NCBI GenBank assembly: GCA_963789075.1
Contig: CAWBJQ010000003.1
Span: forward strand, 248,001-312,000
DNA: 64,000 nt
Source: DATATJ01 sp963789075
GTDB lineage: Bacteria; Acidobacteriota; Vicinamibacteria; Vicinamibacterales; CAVVIG01
Direction: 5' to 3'
Part shown: positions 40,994 to 53,039 of the stretch, piece by piece
Layout of the letters: every line of letters starts with the position of its first letter
Position numbering within the stretch: the stretch's first letter is position 1
Translations under genes and position numbers: made by a program
The notes under the pieces: generated by a model
The model's input: the letters and a program-made list of their open reading frames with translations, nothing else
What the model was told of the DNA's origin: nothing
Database searches by the model: none

Positions 40994-42391
40994 TCAGGAC
41001 ACGCGAATGGGAACCGCCTGAATCGCGTTATTGCCGTACCCCAGTCGGTTCCACTCGGCACGCTCGGGCTGAGTGCGACCGGCCAGATCGGTCGCACGCG
41101 CCCGGAGGATGAGATCACCTGATTGTTCCACGCGCGCAATCAACTCCCACCACTGCCAGCTGTAGCGATTGCGTTCGCTCACGAGCCGCGCTTCCTGCCA
41201 GTCGCCGCCGTTCACGCTGACCTCGACCCGGGCAATCGGCGCCGCGCCTGACCATGCGACGCCGCGGATGGCCAATTCACCCGCCCGCACCTCAGTATCT
41301 GGCGATGGCTCGGTGATCAAGGCGCGCACCCGTTGCAACGTCACCGGCTCGCTGACGATTCGACCTTCGCGTTCCCATTCATACCGGTACTTACGGCCCT
41401 GGTAATGTCCGGTGAACATTCGGTCGATGAGTTCGATCTCGGTCAACCACTTGACCGACGCGACCGCGTACCAGCGTGGAACGATCAGACGCAACGGATA
41501 TCCGTGTTCGACGGGCAACGGCTCTCCGTTCATGGCGTAGGCCAGGAGCACATCGCTGTCGCGCGCGTCGTCGATCTGAAGACTGCGCTCGAAGCGCATC
41601 GATTCCGAACGGCCCTCCACGGCCCCGCCATCAGCGCCGCGAAACAGCACGTCCTTCACGTCCTGCCGCACGCCGGCGCGGTCCAGGATCTCGACGAGCG
41701 GCACCCCGGTCCATTCCGCCGTGCTGACGGCGCCCACCCCCCATTTCTCCCCTTCGGTGGGACGATCGAAAAGCGCCCGTCCGTTGCCGGCACACTCCAA
41801 GGTAACGACCTGCGTTTTCGATCTCATGTTCTGCAGATCGCGGATCGTGAAGCTCTGCGACCGCTCGACGAGTCCGCCGATCGCGAGCCGAAACGTCGCG
41901 GCGTCGAGATTGGGCATGCCGAAGTTGTTGCGCATGTAGAAGCGCGCATTCGGCATGACGACACCGCCCACGAGCGCCTGAATGGACGTCTCGCAGTTCA
42001 AGGGATGCGCGCGGTGCATCACCATGCCTGCGTCGATTGCGTGCTGGCAGACCTCCTCGGGATCCAGTGTGGGCACCCCCGTGCTCGCCGGCAGAGGCAT
42101 ACCGCAGCCGCCGCTCGCGACCGTCCGCACGCACGTCGAGGCCGGGTAGATGTCGAGAGTGCCGGCCATCTGGAACGGGTGCATGAACTCCCGTAGACGG
42201 CGCTCGTCAACGGCTTCCACAATCAAGTACATCGTGTGCTCGCCCTGCACGACGGCTTCGCCCTGGATCTGCAGCCCGAACTTCCTGACGTTCGGGCGAC
42301 TCATGTGGTTGAGAAGGCTGGCCCCCAGGAACGGGTCCTGAGCCGGACAGCCGTCGGCCGGATGCTGATGCCGCACGATGAACAGAGACAT
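40994..42391 (-). CDS. Sulfite oxidase-type molybdopterin oxidoreductase with an extra N-terminal domain
   Basis: A 465-residue protein. Residues 120-300 are the molybdopterin-binding domain, with the Mo-ligand cysteine in VVTLECAGNGR and LIVPRWYAVASVKWL. Residues 330-465 are the immunoglobulin-like dimerisation domain. The first 110 residues form a separate domain (FIVRHQHPADGCPAQDP, TMYLIVEAVDERRLREFMHP, DIYPASTCVRTVASGGCG) of unknown function. No signal peptide or haem domain is visible, so it looks cytoplasmic. It may oxidise sulfite or another small substrate. The ATG at 42391 has GAGGAG upstream. A sulfur-metabolism relic lies directly upstream. Confidence 0.87.
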   Translation of the reverse strand: MSLFIVRHQHPADGCPAQDPFLGASLLNHMSRPNVRKFGLQIQGEAVVQGEHTMYLIVEAVDERRLREFMHPFQMAGTLDIYPASTCVRTVASGGCGMPLPASTGVPTLDPEEVCQHAIDAGMVMHRAHPLNCETSIQALVGGVVMPNARFYMRNNFGMPNLDAATFRLAIGGLVERSQSFTIRDLQNMRSKTQVVTLECAGNGRALFDRPTEGEKWGVGAVSTAEWTGVPLVEILDRAGVRQDVKDVLFRGADGGAVEGRSESMRFERSLQIDDARDSDVLLAYAMNGEPLPVEHGYPLRLIVPRWYAVASVKWLTEIELIDRMFTGHYQGRKYRYEWEREGRIVSEPVTLQRVRALITEPSPDTEVRAGELAIRGVAWSGAAPIARVEVSVNGGDWQEARLVSERNRYSWQWWELIARVEQSGDLILRARATDLAGRTQPERAEWNRLGYGNNAIQAVPIRVS

Positions 42392-42399
42392 GGTGGACT

Positions 42400-42850
42400 C
42401 CTCGAGGTTCGTTCTGAAATTTGAGCGGAACGCCGACGCTCCCGGCGATACGTTTCTGCTGGCGTTCAGCCGGTGCCCGCGCATCGACCATGACCGGCGC
42501 CCTCTCATGTGCCGCCGCGACGCGCTCGGCCGCGACCTGCGCGCTGAGCTCCGTGGACATCGACAGCTCGGGTCGCGACCGAACGCCGTGGAGCCCGCCA
42601 TCGAGATAGCCGACCACGTGATCGAAGCCGATGCGGCCCGGTGCGACGAATGCGGCCTTGCTCATCGGTTGCAGCGCGTAGTTGGAGCGCCGACGTTCGC
42701 CAATGGTCGACACCGTTTCTTTGCTCAAGGCTTTGCCGCACAGCGACCCGTTTGCGTCCTCGTCCGAGACGGAGCCCGCGATTATGACGTCCTCGCCAGG
42801 CTCCCAGTTGGCCCGCGTCGCCACCTTGTGGTTGGCGGTGAGCTGCCGTT
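42400..42850 (-). pseudogene. Relic of a metallo-beta-lactamase-fold/rhodanese gene
   Basis: One reading frame keeps patches of a two-domain MBL-rhodanese protein: GSLCGKALSKETVSTIGE and RSNYALQPMS from the end of the MBL domain, then GRIGFDHVVGYLDGG and PVMVDARAPAERQQKRIAGS from the rhodanese domain. The part that should lie between them is missing, the metal-binding HxHxDH region is absent, and stops precede the frame. Such proteins handle persulfide sulfur, which fits the adjacent sulfite oxidase-like gene. The rest of 42392-43000 holds nothing else recognisable. Confidence 0.7.
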
Positions 42851-43000
42851 ACTACACGGCGGACCGCTGGTCCTCCTCAGGCATTCCTCACGAGGTGCCG
42901 ATCGGCCTCACGCCGACCGCTGTCTGCGAGCAGTATCAATGCCTGTGCTAGCATCACGCGACTCATGCATGAGCGGAGCGCATCATCAGGAGGCAGCACC

Positions 43001-43393
43001 ATGTCGGCGTTCGAGACGATCAAGGCGGCGTACGCGGCGTTCGGCCGAAACGATCCTTCCGTGCTGTTTGCGGCCATGGATTCAGCCATCAACTGGAACG
43101 AAGCGGAGGGCAATCCGCTTGCGGATCGCAATCCTTACGTTGGCCCGCAGGCCGTGGGCGATGGTGTGTTCGCGCGGCTGCTGGCAGCGATCGATAACTT
43201 CACCGCTGTGCCCAGCACGTTCATTGACGGCGGCGACCACGTCGTGGTGCTCGGTCGCTATGGCGGCACCATGAAACACGACGGCGCGCCGCTCGACTCC
43301 CCGTTCTGCCACGTGTACCGGTTTCACGGCGACAAGGCCGTGATGTTCCAGCAGTACACGGACACGGCGCAGTGGACGCGATTGATGACATGA
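43001..43393 (+). CDS. SnoaL-like/NTF2-fold protein
   Basis: A 130-residue protein with the SnoaL-type pattern: an N-terminal helix pair (AFETIKAAYAAFGRNDPSVL), a central pocket strand and a C-terminal FCHVYRFHGDKAVMFQQYTD. These folds serve as small isomerases, hydrolases or ligand binders; no specific role can be given. CAGGAGG lies 8 nt upstream of the ATG. It stands alone inside the island's second segment. Confidence 0.8.
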   Translation: MSAFETIKAAYAAFGRNDPSVLFAAMDSAINWNEAEGNPLADRNPYVGPQAVGDGVFARLLAAIDNFTAVPSTFIDGGDHVVVLGRYGGTMKHDGAPLDSPFCHVYRFHGDKAVMFQQYTDTAQWTRLMT

Positions 43394-43538
43394 CCGAGAG
43401 CGCCCGGTGCGGTTAAGCACGTCCGGACCGAGGCGATCGACCGCCAACCTCTTCACCGGCGCCACTTGGATGCTGACAACCGTCACGCCGCCGTGATCAG
43501 GTCGTTGCGAGGCCGCCTTAGCCGACGTTGGATAGGGC

Positions 43539-46500
43539 TTACTTCTTGTGGCCAACCGTTTGGATCAAAGCCGCCGACGTACTGCCGCTGTAGGTCGTGT
43601 CTCCGACGTACTGGGCGGTGATGGAATGCACGCCCGTGGACAGATTCGACGTGGTCAGCGTCGCAGCGCCGCCGTTTAACGGCGCACTTCCGAGGAGCAC
43701 GGCGCCGTCCAAGAACCGCACCACGCCGGTTGCGATCGCCGGCGAAACTGTGGCGGTGAAGGTCACCGGTTGCCCGGTGTTCGACGGGTTGCGATTCGAC
43801 GTCAGTGTCGTTGCCGTGTTCGCTCTGTTGACCGTCTGAGTCAACGTCGATGAGCTGGCGTTGTAGGTCGCATCGCCGCTGTACAGCGCGTTGATCACGT
43901 GTGGGCCGACAGCGAGGCTCGTCGTGGAAAAGGTGGCGACGCCGCTCCCATTGACGGGCGTCGAGCCAAGCACGGTCGATCCGTCCATGAAGCTGACGGT
44001 GCCCGTTGGCACGCTCGTCCCAGATGAGGGCACAACGGAGGCAGTGAACACTACCAGTTGACCGAACACAGATGGGTTCGGCGAGGACGCCAACGATGTG
44101 ATGGTGCCGATTGAGGTGGCGTTCACGGTTTGCAGGAGAGCGAACGACGTGCTGGTGAGGTAATTGCCGTCGCCGCTGTAGACCGCACTCATCGCGTGGC
44201 TTCCCACCGCAAGCGCTGAGAGAGACAGCGACGCGGTGCCTCCAGTGACCGCCGCAGTTCCCGCGAACGTCGAACCGTCGAAGAACTGAACGGTGCCTGT
44301 CGCGGTCGCGGGCGATATCGTGGCCGTGAGCGTCACCGGTTGCCCGCTGTTCGACGGGTTGGGAGTCGACGTCAGCGCCGTCGTCGTCGACCCCTTCGTG
44401 ATCGTTTGCGACAGCGCCGCCGACGCGCTCGCCGCAAAAGTCCCGTCGCCGCTGTACTGCGCGGTGAACAGGTGTGTGCCGGTCGCGAGACCTGATGTCG
44501 TGAACGTAGCCGTGCCGTCCCCGCCGACCGCAGCCGAACCCATGGGCGTTGTCCCGTCCAAGAACACGACACTGCCCGTAGGCGTACTCGTTCCGGACGA
44601 CGCGATCACGGCGGCGGCGAAGGCGACCTGCTGGCCGAACGTCGCCGGATTTGGCAACGAAGCCAAAGATGTCGTCGTGCCGATCGAGCTCGCGTTCACG
44701 ATCTGCGTCACAACGGGCGAGGTGCTCGTCGCGTAATTACTGTCGCCGCTGTAGGTCGCGGTCACAGAATGGGTGCCTGTGGCGAGCGTCGACACAGCCA
44801 GCGAGGCAGTGCCACCGCTCAAACTGACGGTTCCAAGTGCTGTCGCGCCGTCAAGGAACTGCACTGTACCGCTGGCGCCGGCCGGCGCCACGGTCGCGGT
44901 AAACACGACAGTCTGACCTGCCTTCGAGGGATTCGGTGTGGCGACGACCGTCGTGGTGGTCGGCGTCAGCGCGTGCCCGCACGACGGGAACCGGAACGAC
45001 ACGACGCGTGTATTCCAGTCGGCCGACTGCGTCGTCGCCTGGTACTCCTGGGTGTACCAGAACGTGCAGTCGTCGCTCGGATCGATTCGCATCGCCGAGT
45101 AATCACCCCAGCGATCGTAGCCGGTCTGAGATCCGCCGCCCACGACGGCGAACGTTTCCGCCTGGAGCGTTCCGAGCGGATCGCCCCCTTCCCGACCGGT
45201 GAACCGAATCGACGGATATGTGACGCCGCTTCCGACGCTGTAGCCGACGGCGATGTTGCCCGTCTGGTCCATCGCGATGCTCGCCATCCACCGGCTGTCC
45301 GTGTCGGGCGCAAACGTTCCCTGCTGAAAGATCGTCGGCGTGCCGTTCGGATCCTGCACCTCGTACCAGCGGACCGCGGTGTTGCCGCCCGCTTCGAGCA
45401 CCGTGTGATTCGCCACGAGCGATGCGTGGTCTCCGAAATTGCGGTACGCGAGTCGATACATCAGCCGGTCTCCAAGCGCATCGAGCTTCGTCGTCGTACC
45501 CGGCTGCGGGATGCAGTCCTGCGTGTCGAGGCATGGCGCGGTAAACGGCGCCGGAGCGAGCGCGACCGGCCCGGTGAACGTCGAGTTCTTGGTGTTCGTG
45601 AAGTCGACGTGAAACTTCCATTCGTTCAGCGCGCCTGAAACCGGATCGATGTTCATGAAGAAGTTCGGAGATCCGGTCGGTGGCGGTACGGCTCCATCCA
45701 GATCGGATGGCAGGAGACTCGCGAAGGCGCCGTTCAGTTTGAAGCAGACGAGCGCCGGCGCCGCCCCGCCGGCGAGCATCGCATTCCTATCGAACGCGCA
45801 TGCTTCGGGCCCGAGGAAGCTGCCCGAACTTTGAAAGATGTTCCAGGTGACGTAATAGCCGTCCGGCCACACGCTGATCTTCGGGTAGTCGTTGATGCTC
45901 GTGCCAAAGCCGTACACCCACAGATAGTACCGAGCCGGTCGGATCCGAAGTCGTCGACACCGCGAAGCACTGTGCGAACTGCCCGAGGAGCCCCGGCAAC
46001 GCCGGGATCGCCACCTCACCAATCAACCAGCGATCCGCGATCCGATCGTACTGCACGATGGGATCGCTGAAGCCGCCCAGCTGATTGCATGTCGAGAACG
46101 AACCCCAGAATGTCCCGTCGTCGATCGGCGCCTGAACCTGGTTACCCTGTTTGTCGAAGACGACGAATGCGTTGTTGACCCACTGAACGATGTGATTCGG
46201 ACCGACGGCGATGTTCGGATCAGGCGGAACGGCAGTGACGACGAACCCGGGATACCCTGCCCCCAATCCTTCCCATTGCCCAACACTTTGCGCGGTCGCG
46301 AGCGTCGGCATCGTCGTTTGCGCGATCGGATCGGCGACGTTGCCGGAGCTCGCGCGGCCGTAGGGCCGCCGCAGTGGAATCTCCTTCGGAGGCCCGGGCG
46401 TCGCCGCCTGCGGCGGCATTTCGCGAACCGGTGGAGACACCGCGGACTGTATTGGATAACTGACTTCCGGAAAACGCGGACTCCCCGGTGAACCCTGCGT

Positions 46501-46581
46501 CCGATCGCCGCTCTGCGCCGAGACCATGCCTCCGAGCAGGCACACGACGCACACGCACACGACGAGAAGTCTTCGTGGCAT
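43539..46581 (-). CDS. Secreted protein with five Ig-like (Big_3_5-type) repeats, one frameshift
   Basis: About 1010 residues after joining. A signal peptide (LLVVCVCVVCLLGGMVSAQ) is followed by a large N-terminal beta-rich domain of about 500 residues (IAVGPNHIVQWVNNAFVVFD and GYDRWGDYSAMRIDP). Five tandem Ig-like repeats of 90-98 residues follow, each with a (T)PNPS start, a GTVQFLDG-like strand and an AxYSGD end. One inserted G near 45935 shifts the frame within TTSDPTARYYLWVYG. No sorting signal or membrane anchor is seen at the C-terminus. It is probably a surface or extracellular adhesion-type protein. Confidence 0.82.
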
Positions 46582-46821
46582 AACAGCGGTCGTCGGCAGC
46601 AAGAACCGTCCCGGGCCGTGCGGTGGGAAATCTCGTGGCATTCCGCGGCCGCGATCGAAATTGTGGTCGTATCGCGTGCGATTCTGTCGAAAGGGTCACG
46701 ATTCTGTGATTCGTCGCGCTGCGACTATCGGGGTCGCGTCCGCGAGTTCGACACCTCATTCAGGCGTCGGCCGGCTCGGCGGAGGGCCTTCTCCGTGCCG
46801 CAGTCGGCGTAGCATATGCGC

Positions 46822-47012
46822 ATGAGGGCCGCCATCTGCACGCGGTACGGACCTCCCGAGGTCCTGCAGATTCGGGACGTCGCTGAGCCGGCTGTCGGCA
46901 AGCGCGATGTGCGGATCAGGATCCGCGCGACGACGGTCACGGCGAGCGCTTGTTTCATCAAGAGCGCCGTTCCACAGGCCGCGCTCGCCATGCGGATCAT
47001 GGTGCGTCTAAA
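46822..47012 (+). pseudogene. N-terminal fragment of a zinc-type quinone oxidoreductase/alcohol dehydrogenase
   Basis: About 60 residues match the start of MDR-family oxidoreductases (RAAICTRYGPPEVLQIRDV, then KRDVRIRIRATTVTASACF). The match stops at 47012, precisely where a tRNA-Gln-like repeat begins. The cofactor domain is missing. It is the second gene in this island to be cut at such a repeat. Confidence 0.72.
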
Positions 47013-47038
47013 GGGAGCGAATCGCTGCCTCCCAGCCA
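47013..47038 (+). repeat. 26-bp tRNA-Gln 3'-end repeat, third boundary
   Basis: This 26-mer matches 27870-27895 and 40909-40934 with a single change (G for C in the T-stem). It shares their GAGCGAAT variant, so it derives from the same altered tRNA 3' end rather than from the tRNA itself. It marks the right end of the island's second segment. The following 47039-47179 holds no recognisable gene. Confidence 0.8.
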
Positions 47039-47179
47039 ATCTTCAGTTTCGTTGCCTTCGGCAAGCAAGTCGAACGGCTTAACGTAAGCAACAGAAGGCT
47101 TCCGCGATCGAACGTCGAGTTCCCCACGGACAGCCCCCCCAAAGGGGCGATGGCCTGAGCGAAGGAGCGGCCGCCGGAC

Positions 47180-48133
47180 TCAGCGCGCTGCGAGAAAGTC
47201 CTGCACCGCGGCGATCGTCGCGGTGGGCGCTTCCTCCATCAGCCAGTGGCCGGCGTTCGGCACGACGAGTTCCTGCACGTTCGTCGCCGCGTTGCGCATG
47301 ACGACCGCCACGTTGGCGCCGAAGGCCTTCGCCGCGCCGATGGCGAGCACCGGCATCGCCAGCTTCGTCTCCATCGCCTTGAGGTTGTCGGCCTCGTCCT
47401 TCTGGCCGATCGCGAGGAACTGGGCGAACGCGGAATGCATCGCGCCGGGCCTGGCGTAGATCGCGGCGTAGTGGCGGCGGGTCGCTTCGTCGATCTTCGA
47501 CGGGTCGCCGGCGAACTCGTTCCAGAAGCGATCGAGGTAGATGCGCTCGCGGCCGGCGACCAGGCGCTCGGCGTCCGGGCCGCCGAAGTTGAAGTGCCAC
47601 AACGCGGGCAGGCGCACGATCTGGTTCCACGGCGGGATGCCGGGCACCGGCGAGTCCATCACGACCAGGCGGCTTGTCTTGTCCGGATAACGCGCCGCGT
47701 ATGCATACGCGACCATCGCGCCGATGTCGTGGCCCACGATGTCGGCGCGGTCGATGCCGAGCTTGTCGAGGACGGCGCGGATGTCGCCGGCCTGCGTCCA
47801 CTTGTCATAGCCGCCGGCGGGGTGCGAGGACAGCCCCATGCCGCGCAGGTCGGGCACGACGACGGTGTGGTCCTTCGCGAGCTCGGCGGCCATCGGCGAC
47901 CACATGTCGCCGGTGTCGCCGAAGCCGTGGATCAGCACAACCGCGGGCCCGTGGCCGCCGACGCGGACGTTGATCGTCGCGTCGGCGTTCACCACCTGCA
48001 AGCTGCTGAAGTCTGCCGGGAAGGGCGTGGGCGCGGCGTGCGCCGACAGGGCGCCTACCGCCAGGCTGGCGGCGGGGCCGGCCGCGACTCGGCGGAAGCG
48101 GCGGGAGACTGTGGACGAAACGGTTGCGGACAT
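47180..48133 (-). CDS. Exported alpha/beta hydrolase, epoxide hydrolase/dehalogenase-like
   Basis: A 317-residue protein. An N-terminal export signal with a twin-arginine-like SRRFRRVAAG is followed by an alpha/beta hydrolase: oxyanion loop LIHGFGDTGDMW, nucleophile elbow VGHDIGAM with Asp as nucleophile, and catalytic His in NAGHWLMEE. An Asp nucleophile points to epoxide hydrolase or haloacid dehalogenase chemistry; the substrate is unknown. It lies just outside the third tRNA-derived repeat. Confidence 0.88.
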   Translation of the reverse strand: MSATVSSTVSRRFRRVAAGPAASLAVGALSAHAAPTPFPADFSSLQVVNADATINVRVGGHGPAVVLIHGFGDTGDMWSPMAAELAKDHTVVVPDLRGMGLSSHPAGGYDKWTQAGDIRAVLDKLGIDRADIVGHDIGAMVAYAYAARYPDKTSRLVVMDSPVPGIPPWNQIVRLPALWHFNFGGPDAERLVAGRERIYLDRFWNEFAGDPSKIDEATRRHYAAIYARPGAMHSAFAQFLAIGQKDEADNLKAMETKLAMPVLAIGAAKAFGANVAVVMRNAATNVQELVVPNAGHWLMEEAPTATIAAVQDFLAAR

Positions 48134-48284
48134 CTCGGCTCCTTAGGGTGGGGGACGGGCATCCCGGATTCCGAGAACGTTCGCCGGATGCCGTGATGCC
48201 AGTCTCTGCCTTCATTGGAGTTGAAGCAACGATACGAAGGTGTTGGTCATCACATCGTCACCATCCAAGCCCGTCGTGTCCACG

Positions 48285-48762
48285 TCAGCCCCGCCGCGCT
48301 GCCTCGATGGTGGCGATGTCGATCTTCTTCATCGTCATCATCGCCTCGAAGGCACGCTTTGCCTCACCGCCACCAGCCGCAAGCGCGTCGGTGAGCGCGC
48401 GCGGGGTGATCTGCCAGGAGAGGCCCCAGCGGTCCTTGCACCAACCGCACTGCACTTTCCTTGCCGCCATTGCCGACGATCGCGTTCCAGTAGCGGTCCG
48501 TCTCTTCCTGATTGTCCGTCGCGATCTGGAAGGAAAAGGCCTCGCTGTGCTTGAACATCGGGCCGCCGTTGAGACCGAGACAGGGAATGCCCAGAACGGT
48601 GAACTCCACCGTCAGCACATCGCCCTTCTTGCCGCCCGGGTAGTCACCGGGCGCCTTGTGAACAGCGGTCACTTTACTATCCGGAAAGGTGGCGGCGTAG
48701 AAGCGCGCCGCCTCATGCGCGTCCTTGTCGAACCAGAGGCAGATCGTGTTCTTTGGCTTCAT
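48285..48762 (-). CDS. PhnB/VOC-family protein, one frameshift
   Basis: About 159 residues after removing one base near 48463. The N-terminal part (TICLWFDKDAHEAARFYAAT, PDSKV) and the joined C-terminal part (CGWCKDRWGLSWQITPRAL, then AFEAMMTMKKIDIATIEAA) match the glyoxalase-fold family often labelled 3-demethylubiquinone-9 3-methyltransferase. The family has no proven methyltransferase activity in most members. The start follows a good AGGAGC-type site. Confidence 0.85.
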
Positions 48763-48916
48763 GTTCGTGTGCTCCTTGTGCTCGGTCAGGGCGAACACCG
48801 AGCGATGACGGATCAGCGCGCACTTCTAATGAAACGAACTTGAGGGCGCGTCACGAGAAATCCGTCGTTGCCGAGGAGATATCACTGTCATATTCGAACC
48901 AGCGGACATGAAAGAG

Positions 48917-48941
48917 GGGCCGGCGGTTGACCCGCCGGCCC
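48917..48941 (-). terminator. Strong GC hairpin downstream of katG
   Basis: GGGCCGGCGG and CCGCCGGCCC form perfect 10-bp arms around a 5-nt loop. On the minus strand it is followed by CTCTTTC. It is about 65 nt after the katG stop and is a likely intrinsic terminator for it. Confidence 0.65.
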
Positions 48942-49005
48942 GTCGTTTCGCTCTCGCTGAAGCAGCGACCGCTGATGGATTGGTTTTAGAGCGTGAACGC
49001 TCGGA

Positions 49006-51234
<2,229 letters not shown>

Positions 51235-51343
51235 GTCGATCCTTCCTCTCTACCTGATTTCTTGTGATAGCGCATTACTCTTGGCGCTGCTTGCTTTGGA
51301 TGAGGGTGAATGCGGAGCCACGCACGCCGCCACTTCTAAATAA

Positions 51344-51372
51344 ATAACACGGCCTACGGTAAACGTTATCAA
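51344..51372 (-). promoter_or_regulatory. katG promoter
   Basis: On the minus strand TTGATA (complement of 51367-51372) is followed 17 bp later by TGTTAT (complement of 51344-51349). The spacing is ideal and the pair lies 110 bp upstream of the katG ATG. Confidence 0.55.
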
Positions 51373-51390
51373 TCCGCGGGCGCGAAATTG

Positions 51391-51800
51391 TCAGTTCAGC
51401 TTCTCGAGCAGGCGCTGCAACGCTGCCCGCTCGGCCGCGCTGAGGCGATTCGAGCCGCGCGCCGAAGGCGTCCGACAGCAGCGCCAAGCCCTCGCGATAT
51501 CGCCTTGCGGCCGGCGGGCGTGACCACGAGCCGGTGTCGCCGCAGGTCGGCCGCATCGATCTCGCGGCGCAGAAATCCGGCCGCTTCGAGCCGCTTGACG
51601 TAGACCGTCACGGTCGGCTTGGGCATGCACAAGACCGCCGCCAGTTCGGCTGGATAGGGGTGCGCCTCCACCTCGCCGAGCAGGAACAGCTCCTTCGTCT
51701 CCAGCCCCAGGGCGGCGATCCTGGGGGCGACGGCGGCGATCACCGACATCAGCAGCCGGTAGTTCAGCGACCAGAGCTTCGCCGGATCAATCGTCGACAT
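51391..51800 (-). CDS. MarR family transcriptional regulator, frameshifted C-terminus
   Basis: About 137 residues. The winged helix is clear (YPAELAAVLCMPKPTVTVYV, then LRREIDAADLRRHRLVVTPA). Near 51480 the frame shifts, and the C-terminal dimerisation helix continues as NRLSAAERAALQRLLEKLN to the stop at 51391. The gene is divergent from an aldo/keto reductase across 95 bp that contain a perfect palindrome. It probably represses the reductase and itself. Confidence 0.83.
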
Positions 51801-51819
51801 GGGCTTGCGATCCACAATG

Positions 51820-51833
51820 GTTTAATATTAAAC
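51820..51833. promoter_or_regulatory. MarR-type operator palindrome
   Basis: GTTTAATATTAAAC is a perfect 14-bp palindrome in an AT-rich stretch between the MarR gene (start 51800) and the aldo/keto reductase (start 51896). Its size and composition fit a MarR dimer site. Confidence 0.65.
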
Positions 51834-51895
51834 TAAGTGCATCTGATTGTACTAACTCTACTCGTGAACAAGATATCACGCTACAGGAGTCACCC

Positions 51896-52979
51896 ATGCC
51901 TCTGGACCACTACGTCACCCTCGGCCGCTCCGGTCTCCGCGTCAGCCCGCTCTGCCTCGGCGCCATGACGTTCGGTGAAGATCTCGGCTGGGGCTCGAGC
52001 GTCGAGGAGTCGCAGCGCATCATCGATCGCTTCGTCGAGCTCGGCGGCAACTTCATCGACACGGCGAACTTTTACACGAAGGGCCACTCCGAGAAGATCA
52101 TCGGCGACCACGTCGGCCGCCATCCCGCCCGCCGTGACCGTCTCGTCATCGCGACCAAGTTCAGCGGGAATCTCTACCCTGGAGACCCGAACGGCGGCGG
52201 GTCGGGCCGCAAGTCGATCGTCGCCGCCTGCGAGCAGTCGTTGCGGCGTCTTCAGACCGACTACATCGACCTCTACTGGCTGCACAACTGGGACGTGCAC
52301 ACGCCGATCGACGAGACGATGGCGGCGCTCGAGGACCTCGTCCGGGCCGGCAAGGTCCGCTATCTCGGCGTGTCAGACACGCCCGCGTGGAAGATCGTCG
52401 AAGCCAACGTGACCGCTCGCTTCCGCGGCTGGTCGGCCTTCATCGGGCTCCAGATCGAATATTCCCTCCTCGAGCGGACCGTCGAGCAGGAACTCGTGCC
52501 GATGGCCCTCGAGCTCGGACTCGGCATCACGCCGTGGTCGCCGCTCAAGAGCGGCGCGCTCAGCGGCAAGTACACGCGAAAGAACGCGGGCGAGGTGAAG
52601 GGCGACCGCGGGTTCATGGACTCGTTCGTCAACGAGAAGACCTTCACCGTGGTCGATGCGCTCGAGGGCATCGCGCGTGCCCACGACAGCACCGTCGCGC
52701 GAGTGGCGCTGTCCTGGGTGCAGGCGCAGCCGGGCGTGTCGTCGACGATCATCGGCGCGCGGCGGCTGACCCAGCTCGAGGACAACGTCGGGGCGCTCGA
52801 CGTGACGCTGACACCCGACGAGCTCGGCCGTCTCGATGCGCTGACGAAGCCCACGTTCGGGTTCCCGCAGAACATGCAGCCGATCTTCCTCGCCATTCAC
52901 AACGGAGGCACGAGCGTGAACGGCGTCTACGGCGGCTCCCTCCGGTTTCGTGATGGAGAAGGGCGACACGCCCTACTGA
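51896..52979 (+). CDS. Aldo/keto reductase, frameshift near the end
   Basis: About 360 residues after removing one extra G near 52931. The family signature is DTANFYTKGHSEKII with the catalytic Tyr, the Lys in VIATKFSG and the His in LYWLHNWD; the NADPH site is in SSTIIGARRLTQLEDNV. The corrected C-terminus reads APSGFVMEKGDTPY. It reduces an aldehyde or ketone with NADPH; the substrate is not evident. Expression is probably controlled by the divergent MarR protein through the 51820 palindrome. Confidence 0.9.
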
Positions 52980-53039
52980 AGTGTCCACGGCCCCCGGCGG
53001 ACTATTCGTCTCCGTCGCGGGCTGCCTCATACATCTACG

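Noticed and set aside
43593..44960. Plus-strand frames opposite the Ig-repeat gene
   Set aside because: Their Val/Ala-rich repeated pattern follows from the repeated codons of the Ig domains on the minus strand.
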